This document shows positions 45,851 through 54,600 of a stretch of 64,000 nt of DNA, piece after piece. Source of the stretch: Pachyseris speciosa. Its lineage: Eukaryota; Cnidaria; Anthozoa; Scleractinia; Pachyseridae. Below the pieces are notes generated by a model, which was given only the letters and a program-made list of their open reading frames with translations, did not search any database and was not told where the DNA came from. The stretch covers positions 15,001 through 79,000 of the forward strand of contig JAEMWC010000455.1 in assembly GCA_016490735.1 (NCBI GenBank), given 5' to 3'. Within the stretch, counting starts at the first letter, position 1; each line of letters begins with the position of its first letter. Position numbers and translations under genes: made by a program.

Positions 45851-46253
45851 TAACGCTTTTTCACTACAGTTTTTTCGTAATGAAAACAACTCCAAGACGT
45901 TCCATCTGTTGAATATTTTCGCAGAGTGAACGATCTTCACGTAGCGATTAATGACAATCATTAATAATACATTTAATAACAATAATACATTTAGTTATAG
46001 GGCGCTGAGCAACTACTTGTCCTGAGCTCTTTACAATATGATAATGACACTATTTTGATGCTATTTGACATCCCAAACAAGTACAACAATAAAAGACAAT
46101 ATAATGCATTAAAAGGGGAGCTAATTACAAAGAATATAAAGACAGAAGGGTGAAATTTATACAAGTAGAAAAGAGTAAAAACCTATGCTACAGTCTATAA
46201 GCTTCAATACGCCTGCCTAAAAAGGTGCGCTCTTAATTAATTATAAAGCCCTC

Positions 46254-46434
46254 TTAAAACTATTTACATTACCTAAATTCCTAATTTCTAATGGGAAATC
46301 ATTCCACAATGTCGGACCTGAAAACGCCCGATCATCATTTGTCGTTAAAACTATTTACATCACCTGAATTCCTAATTTCTACGTAAATCATTCCACAATG
46401 TCGGACCAGCTTCTGAAAACGCCCGATCATCTAT
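46254..46434. repeat. Tandem duplication of a ~91 bp segment
   Basis: 46254-46344 and 46345-46434 both run TTAAAACTATTTACAT, AATTCCTAATTTCTA, ATCATTCCACAATGTCGGAC, GAAAACGCCCGATCATC, with small differences. Confidence 0.8.
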
Positions 46435-46655
46435 GTTATTGTCAGTGTCGCTAGGCGACGCGCTGCTTCTGGTACTTCCTCAATGCGACAGGTGTTGATA
46501 AGAACTATTCCCATTTCAACTGACTCCTGGGTAGCTTAATTTTTGTTCATTTTTTTTTCCTTTAAAGTTAAGCATGGGATTCAGAGAAGCACCCACGAGG
46601 AGTAACAATGTTTTTGCTAACCATCTAGCAACATTCAAGTGTTACTAAGCAATAA

Positions 46656-47609
46656 CTAGTCATCTTTACAGCCTAATACATTTTTATACGCTGCTCTGAA
46701 TTCTCTTTTCATCACACCGTAAATCACTGGATTTACAGCACTAGTGCCTGCGAAAGCAATAATATTTAGTATATAGACTTCTCGCGGAAGCGTATGATAA
46801 CCAACACTGACTTCATAAAAGTCGACGATCACAGAAGGGGCCCAGGAAACCATAAATGCGAGGATGGTAGTGAATAACATCGCAGTTACTTTGGCTTCTT
46901 CAGCGAAGGCAGTCGAATTGTCGTTGTGAAGGGAAGAGTTCCCAACCTGGCCAAAATGTGCGCGAATCTTTCTAAGAACTTTATAATAACTGAAAACAAT
47001 TGCAGAGAAGCTGCAAAAAGCGGTCAATGCATACATAAACGTGAAATAAAGTGGGGTGTTTTCTTTCATATCAAGTTGGTAAATGCACCAACACTTCCCA
47101 GGGTGAAAAAAGTACAAAGTTTTGTGAGCGAAAAATTGACCACAATGGAATACAACAGTTGATATCCAGGAAAACGCGATGCTTATCAAAACGTTTCTTT
47201 TGCTAAATATTTTACGGTAAAGGCTTGAAGACCGGCAAATCATTACATACCGATTAATGGCAATCATTCCCAATGTTAGGAGCGAAACACCACCACATAT
47301 ATTAAGCATGCTTCCTTGAAGTTGGCAAATGAACTCTCCAAACGGCCGTCTTCCTGTGATAAGGACCGCAAGTGAAATACTACAGCTAATTGGGTTGAGT
47401 ATATCCGTCACCGCAAGCGATACCAAGTAGTAATTTTGAAGCTTTCTGAGCGTTCTGTTTTTGTAGACTGCCAAAATCAACAAGGTATTTCCCAACAGAG
47501 CGGTCAATACGACAGCGAGGAAGACTGCGGACTCGACAGCCACCAACCAGCGTTCCCTTTGCTGGAGCGATAGTGTAAGGCGTGCGATGGGCTCTTGTGA
47601 GGCGTTCAT
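46656..47609 (-). CDS. Rhodopsin-class GPCR, melatonin-receptor-like, intact, 317 aa
   Basis: A single-exon receptor the same length as the plus-strand paralog at 38786-39739 and co-linear with it. The start is ATG 47609 (MNASQEPIARL); upstream in-frame sequence has no ATG that fits the family. Landmarks: GN in TM1, SLAVTD in TM2, ECL1 Cys, NRY, a Trp in TM4 (FSWIS), NPVIY and an identical tail (VLGCKDD). The toggle motif reads SWAP instead of CWTP, a change at the conserved TM6 cysteine. It is expected at the plasma membrane, G-protein coupled, ligand unknown. The 5' flank at 47630-48690 is shared with two other units, showing recent duplication. Confidence 0.9.
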   Translation of the reverse strand: MNASQEPIARLTLSLQQRERWLVAVESAVFLAVVLTALLGNTLLILAVYKNRTLRKLQNYYLVSLAVTDILNPISCSISLAVLITGRRPFGEFICQLQGSMLNICGGVSLLTLGMIAINRYVMICRSSSLYRKIFSKRNVLISIAFSWISTVVFHCGQFFAHKTLYFFHPGKCWCIYQLDMKENTPLYFTFMYALTAFCSFSAIVFSYYKVLRKIRAHFGQVGNSSLHNDNSTAFAEEAKVTAMLFTTILAFMVSWAPSVIVDFYEVSVGYHTLPREVYILNIIAFAGTSAVNPVIYGVMKREFRAAYKNVLGCKDD

Positions 47610-47629
47610 GATGCAGACCAATTGATAGC

Positions 47630-48690
47630 TGACGAGTCGTTTGCGTTCAACGCTTATCTGTTGCTCACAACAAGAGTGGGTTCCTTGCTTTTCTTTCTTC
47701 AATACAAGGGGACGTTTTCCCTCCCTAGCAGGTAGTAGCGCTTGTTATTCAAATTTATCAGCAAAAAAAGAATTCGAAGAATGCGTTTCAGTCAGTTATG
47801 TCAATCATTTTTTGTCGTAACATAATTGGCCATGTTCTAAACGAGTGAGGGCCTGGAAATGAATTTTGAAATTTATCGATTGGAAAAAAATGTTGACACT
47901 GCATGAAAGAGCATCTCAAAAATGGTCACCTTGCCAACTTTGACGCTGTTCGGTTGAATTGGATCTGAAACAAAAGCTTTTGAAAATTGTGAAAATTAGA
48001 GACTTTGTATGGTTTGGATAGACACACTTTCCGAAATAGAGACATTTGTATGGCATTTTCTAAAGATCTAAATGCATGTCAACTGGCGACTTTTCGACCA
48101 AACATAGACGAACTTGCTGAAAGTACTTATTTTGAGATACCTTTTCATAGGAGAATCGATTTAGTTCAATGCCATTGATTTTCAATGAAGTTTGGATTCA
48201 TTCCCAGGCCCTTACTCGTTTAGAACATGGCATATTATGTCAATAATTGCGGTCGGGTATGTCAGGAAGGTGGAGAGGTGTAATTTTCACACCATGACTG
48301 TTGGTTAACCTATTTTTTCCGTTTACACAGTTAATGAGCACACACTTCTGGAACGCCGAAAGTGCTATTCTTTTCTCCAAGAGACCATGTTTTCACCGGC
48401 TTAGACTGAATCTTGTTCGATGTTTGAAGTACCCGCCAATTTTGTGCCATCTTTATCGTGACGTCATTGGTGGATTTGCTTGGACGGCTTTTAGAGTCAA
48501 ATGTATGCTGTAAAACGAGGAGGGATTTGCTCCCAAGTGCTGTACCGACAATTCAGCACTGCAGTTTGAGCAGCTTTGGAGTGCGTAAACGGACTAAGGA
48601 AAGTGAAGTAGCACAACAGACAGTCGGCGAGTCCGCCTCTGTTAAAGAGCTACGAAAGAGCAGAGCATTAAGTTTAAAAGTTTTGTAGTT
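47630..48690. repeat. Duplicated GPCR 5' flank, copy c
   Basis: This upstream region of the intact minus-strand receptor is homologous to copies b (43340-44690) and x (44709-45232). Shared blocks include TTGCTCACAACAAGAGTGGG, GTCAATAATTGCGGTCGG, GGATTTGCTCCCAAGTGCTG and GGAAAGTGAAGTAGCACAAC. It contains one extra element at 47830-48230 absent from the other copies, and presumably holds the receptor promoter. Confidence 0.7.
47830..48230. mobile_element. 401 bp MITE with 27 bp TIRs and a paralogous empty site
   Basis: The ends CCATGTTCTAAACGAGTGAG... (47830-47856) and its complement (48204-48230) differ at one base. The flanks ACATAATT | ATTATGTCAA correspond to the uninterrupted ACATAATTATGTCAA at ~44069-44083 in copy b, implying a target duplication of two or three bases (AT/ATT). 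No ORF is visible. Confidence 0.8.
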
Positions 48691-49109
48691 GACGTATTCT
48701 TCTAAAAGACTCACTTTTATTCTTTTATATATCCCATCTGTAACAGCTCTGCAACGCCATCATTTGAACCGGCGCGTAAAGAAGGTGATAAAAGCAAAGC
48801 CACCGCTCTCTCATCGTTTCAAGGACCCAGACATCTAGACTGAAATCCTGGGTGCTCCGTAGTACAGGACATTTGTGGCTCTGACCACCTGAACACAGTT
48901 GTTCAAAAAGCAGATAGCTTTATCAAGCGGATAAAGTGTATTGCAACTAATACATGTTAACTGCTGGATAGCGTTATCCGCCTTTGGAAAAACTGGAGCC
49001 TGATCTCTGGTGTTCTAGCTTATGCCAAATTTGCCCAACTGAGAAGAAACTGTATTGTGTACCTTTGCCTTACCCATTTACCAGTAATCAACCATGTTTT
49101 CTCCATCTC

Positions 49110-50026
49110 TCAGCTTTCCGTAACCAATTGATTAGCTAGACACCGTTTTGTTATCTTTATAACTGCAACTTTCAGCTCACGTAACCGCCAGCAGTAGAGT
49201 ACTGGATTTAAGGAAGAGTTCATGAAAACTATTGTGGTAGCGAAAGTCCATTCTGTTTTCCAGTCCTTGTATATCGTTGCGAACAAAGTCATCAAAACAA
49301 AATGCGGAAAATAACATACGACCATACAGATATAAAACAAAAAAGTATTCAATGCACTTTTTTCAGTCTCGCCATACGCATCCTATCTGCATCATCTGAG
49401 CCCTCCACTGCCAATTGTTGAGTATAAATCTGTGACTGATGCTGAAAAACAATTCTGTAAATTCGGACGTAAAAAAATGCGCAAACGCCAAGGCAGATAC
49501 AGCTAAAAATACCTGACATTAGGTGGAAGATAAACTTATCCCATACGTAAAATCCTAAGCTCAGTAGCATGGTCACCCAAATGATCGCAATGGTAAATCT
49601 GACACGGGTCTCGGTCACTAATGCGGCATATCTCATGTGATAGTGCAGCGCCATGTAGCGATCCACAGTTATGGCTGTTATGGTACCGAGGGAAACTCCA
49701 CACACAAAGAACCCAATCATCGCCGAAAGACGGTATAAGAGAACGTCTTGTGCTCTTAGGGTCGTCAATTCATCGGCGATATACAGAGGCTGAGCAATAA
49801 AACCAACAAGAAGATCCGAAACAGCAAGACTACAGAGCATAGTCATCGAAGGCGAGCGAATGGAGGGAATTGTGAATATGGCGACCAACACCAAAGAATT
49901 ACCAATTATGGAGATGAGAATCAATGGGGCATTAAGGACGCAGTTTATGATGATGATGATGTTTTCATATGCAGCGGAGTTGTTGTCGCCTTTAAAAGTG
50001 TAGTTCATGGTTTTACGTTGGATCAT
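49110..50026 (-). pseudogene. Class A GPCR with a one-base frameshift after TM5
   Basis: The frame from ATG 50026 (or 50008) carries N-glycosylation sites, TM1 with IIGNSLV, TM2 with SLAVSDLL, VDRYMAL (DRY intact) and TM3-TM5. It then ends at a stop near 49349, just after MRMARLKK. A second frame from ~49352 to 49110 supplies TM6 and TM7 with NSSLNPVLYCW and a short tail. The break falls in a six-A run (minus strand, near 49360-49365); one base separates the frames. It is not a close relative of the melatonin-like receptors; it resembles the large cnidarian group of adenosine/amine-like orphan receptors. A homopolymer sequencing or assembly error is possible, in which case this is an intact ~305 aa receptor. 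Confidence 0.8.
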
Positions 50027-50078
50027 CAACCAAGAGAAATAAACACAGAGCGAAAAATTAACTCGCGCAACATAGTTA

Positions 50079-50136
50079 GGTGTGTGAATGATATATGAAA
50101 TGAATTACCAATTATGGAGATAAGCATCAACGGGCA
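50079..50136 (-). pseudogene. Short GPCR TM1 fragment at the satellite junction
   Basis: 50102-50140 repeats 49896-49935, the TM1-coding part of the neighbouring receptor, in the same orientation: GAATTACCAATTATGGAGAT is identical and the next ~19 bases have a few differences. The match ends at GGGCATTAA, exactly where the satellite begins. On the other side the bases GAATGATATATGAAAT resemble the SINE tail seen elsewhere. It is too short to encode anything. Confidence 0.6.
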
Positions 50137-51147
50137 TTAACTCATTCCCGTCAGGCGATTTGGTCACCTTTTTTGCAATTTCTGAAGGGTAGGAGGTCAA
50201 ATCGACCTAGCTACTCCATATAAGGGGTTAACACGGAGATTTCGCTGGTCCACAACACCGAAGGCTCTGTCTTTGATGTCACGCTTATCACGCTAGCTGT
50301 CGTTTATTTCTGAACGAACACTACAGCTACAATTCGTTGCGTATTTGGTTTATAAGTGTGTTTTTCGAGCCATTTTCCACTCCAGAAGCCCCTTGCCTGG
50401 CATCATAAAGTTGGGTTGATGGGTAAAGGCAATCCTTTGAAAGAAAACAGAGGTGAGAAGCAATTTCACACGAATTGGGCCGCTCAACGTATTCGAGCGA
50501 GTGATAGAAATTCACGGAGTGAAGTTATGTCTTAAGCCCTTTTGTGAGTGGATTCCGGGACCTGGCATGGCAATTTTGGCGAGTTTTAACTTGTACATGA
50601 TGCAATCGGTGCAATGTTTTGTCAGCAGGGCCGGGTGGCTCGACACTTGTAAAAAATATCTGAAATGGAAATTGGCGGACTGTCATGCGCCCGTTATCCA
50701 AGAAAAGCCCAGAATTCCTTTGGGTCACAAATGCGAACATGGCAGACCAGTGAGAGCAAGTGAAATCAAATAGCGTTATTGGGGTGGTGATAAAGAAGTG
50801 AGCACGAAAATGTCGAACAGATTGCAAGAACTGGAGTCGAAGTTTGCCGCCATTGTAAACTTTTAACATCAATAGGAAATTTTCTTTTCAAAACTTCATG
50901 ACAAAGTTGCGTGAATTTTGCTGTTGTCCGAGGGCGATTTTGGTTTTGCAAAGAGAATAAACAGTCATATTAAATGAAAATTGGGTGTTTAGGTCAGTTT
51001 CCAGGGTGATGAAGTCTACAAAAGTGACCTTTTTACCACGGCAGTGGTTCATTTCAACCATAGTTCGGGATTTGGGAAAGTTGCAGGGTTTCAAAGCCAT
51101 CGTTCCCACAGGAACGATATTTGGTAAGCCTGACGGGAAAGAGTTAG
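50137..51147 (+). mobile_element. TIR element forming the first two-thirds of each satellite unit (unit 1 shown)
   Basis: The left end TTAACTCATTCCCGTCAGGC faces a right end GCCTGACGGGAAAGAGTTAG: inverted repeats of 20 bp with two mismatches. The left TTAA is intact, while the right end reads TTAG. The body aligns along its whole length with the solitary element at 2031-3047 (opposite strand). A hairpin ATCGTTCC-CACA-GGAACGAT lies ~45 bases inside the right end. No transposase is encoded; the longest frame is ~115 codons and is not conserved as protein in the solitary copy. Confidence 0.75.
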
Positions 51148-51665
51148 CAAAAAATACTCTTTGTAGCTCATTTTACTTTTTCAAACTGTGGACTCCACAA
51201 ACTGGAAGAAGTCACTACAAATAGTATTTCTACAAATGCTTGTGAAATTCAAAGCAAATGACGGAGAGTTAGAGGGGGTGGGGTACCTGCAACAGCTCTT
51301 AAGAGCTTAGTGCTGTAGCGAAGAGAAGTGAAGAAGCAAGAACACTGTATATTTTGACCCAACCGCTAAATATATCCCTAAATCTAACCCCAACCCTAAC
51401 CCTAGCCTTAACCTAACCCTAACCCTAACCCCAACCCCCAAACCCTAGCCCTAGCCTTAACCTAACCCCAATTCTACCCCTAACCCTAACCTAACCCTAA
51501 CCCACCAATCTAGCCTTACTCCAAGCCTCGGATCTTTAATCCTAAAGCCAAAACAATACCTTTTGCCCTAAAATCCACATTGTAAACCCAAGCTTAAGCT
51601 AGGCTTGGCCATGGCGTTCAGTTTTTGCCGTAAAAGGGACTGGTCACGTGACCTAATTTTTTCCC
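51148..51665 (+). repeat. Spacer of satellite unit with telomere-like CCCTAA block (unit 1 shown)
   Basis: From ~51375 to 51502 the plus strand is a degenerate (CCCTAA)n, with CCTAACC, CCCCAACC, CCCTAGCC and CTTAACC variants, i.e. the C-rich strand of the TTAGGG telomere repeat. The spacer also has two perfect palindromes: AGCTCTTAAGAGCT near 51295 and GGTCACGTGACC at 51642-51653. No homolog of this spacer is seen elsewhere in the window. Confidence 0.85.
51642..51653. promoter_or_regulatory. GGTCACGTGACC palindrome, one per satellite unit
   Basis: A perfect 12 bp palindrome containing an E-box (CACGTG) in the extended form GTCACGTGAC, which is the type of site bound by MiT/TFE and USF bHLH-ZIP factors. 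It recurs every 1529 bases across the array. Binding is not shown; it may be coincidental to the repeat. Confidence 0.3.
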
Positions 51666-54600
51666 TTAACTCATTCCCGTCAGGCGATTTGGTCACCTTT
51701 TTTGCAATTTCTGAAGGGTAGGAGGTCAAATCGACCTAGCTACTCCATATAAGGGGTTAACACGGAGATTTCGCTGGTCCACAACACCGAAGGCTCTGTC
51801 TTTGATGTCACGCTTGTCACGCTAGCTGTCGTTTATTTCTGAACGAACACTACAGCTACAATTCGTTGCGTATTTGGTTTATAAGTGTGTTTTTCGAGCC
51901 ATTTTCCACTCCAGAAGCCCCTTGCCTGGCATCATAATGCTGGGTTGATGGGTAAAGGCAATCCTTTGAAAGAAAACAGAGGTGAGAAGCAATTTCACAC
52001 GAATTGGGCCGCTCAACGTATTCGAGCGAGTGATAGAAATTCACGGAGTGAAGTTATGTCTTAAGCCCTTTTGTGAGTGGATTCCGGGACCTGGCATGGC
52101 AATTTTGGCGAGTTTTAACTTGTACATGATGCAATCGGTGCAATGTTTTGTCAGCAGGGCCGGGTGGCTCGACACTTGTAAAAAATATCTGAAATGGAAA
52201 TTGGCGGACTGTCATGCGCCCGTTATCCAAGAAAAGCCCAGAATTCCTTTGGGTCACAAATGCGAACATGGCAGACCAGTGAGAGCAAGTGAAATCAAAT
52301 AGCGTTATTGGGGTGGTGATAAAGAAGTGAGCACGAAAATGTCGAACAGATTGCAAGAACTGGAGTCGAAGTTTGCCGCCATTGTAAACTTTTAACATCA
52401 ATAGGAAATTTTCTTTTCAAAACTTCATGACAAAGTTGCGTGAATTTTGCTGTTGTCCGAGGGCGATTTTGGTTTTGCAAAGAGAATAAACAGTCATATT
52501 AAATGAAAATTGGGTGTTTAGGTCAGTTTCCAGGGTGATGAAGTCTACAAAAGTGACCTTTTTACCACGGCAGTGGTTCATTTCAACCATAGTTCGGGAT
52601 TTGGGAAAGTTGCAGGGTTTCAAAGCCATCGTTCCCACAGGAACGATATTTGGTAAGCCTGACGGGAAAGAGTTAGCAAAAAATACTCTTTGTAGCTCAT
52701 TTTACTTTTTCAAACTGTGGACTCCACAAACTGGAAGAAGTCACTACAAATAGTATTTCTACAAATGCTTGTGAAATTCAAAGCAAATGACGGAGAGTTA
52801 GAGGGGGTGGGGTACCTGCAACAGCTCTTAAGAGCTTAGTGCTGTAGCGAAGAGAAGTGAAGAAGCAAGAACACTGTATATTTTGACCCAACCGCTAAAT
52901 ATATCCCTAAATCTAACCCCAACCCTAACCCTAGCCTTAACCTAACCCTAACCCTAACCCCAACCCCCAAACCCTAGCCCTAGCCTTAACCTAACCCCAA
53001 TTCTACCCCTAACCCTAACCTAACCCTAACCCACCAATCTAGCCTTACTCCAAGCCTCGGATCTTTAATCCTAAAGCCAAAACAATACCTTTTGCCCTAA
53101 AATCCACATTGTAAACCCAAGCTTAAGCTAGGCTTGGCCATGGCGTTCAGTTTTTGCCGTAAAAGGGACTGGTCACGTGACCTAATTTTTTCCCTTAACT
53201 CATTCCCGTCAGGCGATTTGGTCACCTTTTTTGCAATTTCTGAAGGGTAGGAGGTCAAATCGACCTAGCTACTCCATATAAGGGGTTAACACGGAGATTT
53301 CGCTGGTCCACAACACCGAAGGCTCTGTCTTTGATGTCACGCTTGTCACGCTAGCTGTCGTTTATTTCTGAACGAACACTACAGCTACAATTCGTTGCGT
53401 ATTTGGTTTATAAGTGTGTTTTTCGAGCCATTTTCCACTCCAGAAGCCCCTTGCCTGGCATCATAATGCTGGGTTGATGGGTAAAGGCAATCCTTTGAAA
53501 GAAAACAGAGGTGAGAAGCAATTTCACACGAATTGGGCCGCTCAACGTATTCGAGCGAGTGATAGAAATTCACGGAGTGAAGTTATGTCTTAAGCCCTTT
53601 TGTGAGTGGATTCCGGGACCTGGCATGGCAATTTTGGCGAGTTTTAACTTGTACATGATGCAATCGGTGCAATGTTTTGTCAGCAGGGCCGGGTGGCTCG
53701 ACACTTGTAAAAAATATCTGAAATGGAAATTGGCGGACTGTCATGCGCCCGTTATCCAAGAAAAGCCCAGAATTCCTTTGGGTCACAAATGCGAACATGG
53801 CAGACCAGTGAGAGCAAGTGAAATCAAATAGCGTTATTGGGGTGGTGATAAAGAAGTGAGCACGAAAATGTCGAACAGATTGCAAGAACTGGAGTCGAAG
53901 TTTGCCGCCATTGTAAACTTTTAACATCAATAGGAAATTTTCTTTTCAAAACTTCATGACAAAGTTGCGTGAATTTTGCTGTTGTCCGAGGGCGATTTTG
54001 GTTTTGCAAAGAGAATAAACAGTCATATTAAATGAAAATTGGGTGTTTAGGTCAGTTTCCAGGGTGATGAAGTCTACAAAAGTGACCTTTTTACCACGGC
54101 AGTGGTTCATTTCAACCATAGTTCGGGATTTGGGAAAGTTGCAGGGTTTCAAAGCCATCGTTCCCACAGGAACGATATTTGGTAAGCCTGACGGGAAAGA
54201 GTTAGCAAAAAATACTCTTTGTAGCTCATTTTACTTTTTCAAACTGTGGACTCCACAAACTGGAAGAAGTCACTACAAATAGTATTTCTACAAATGCTTG
54301 TGAAATTCAAAGCAAATGACGGAGAGTTAGAGGGGGTGGGGTACCTGCAACAGCTCTTAAGAGCTTAGTGCTGTAGCGAAGAGAAGTGAAGAAGCAAGAA
54401 CACTGTATATTTTGACCCAACCGCTAAATATATCCCTAAATCTAACCCCAACCCTAACCCTAAGCCTTAACCTAACCCTAACCCTAACCCCAACCCCCAA
54501 ACCCTAGCCCTAGCCTTAACCTAACCCCAATTCTACCCCTAACCCTAACCTAACCCTAACCCACCAATCTAGCCTTACTCCAAGCCTCGGATCTTTAATC

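Noticed and set aside
42636..47162. Plus-strand 78-codon ORFs at 42636 and 46926
   Set aside because: Antisense shadows of the two minus-strand GPCR copies; they resemble each other only because the receptors do.
51375..51502. True chromosome end
   Set aside because: The CCCTAA block is short and degenerate, and it recurs inside each unit, with more units following. Subtelomeric location remains only a possibility.
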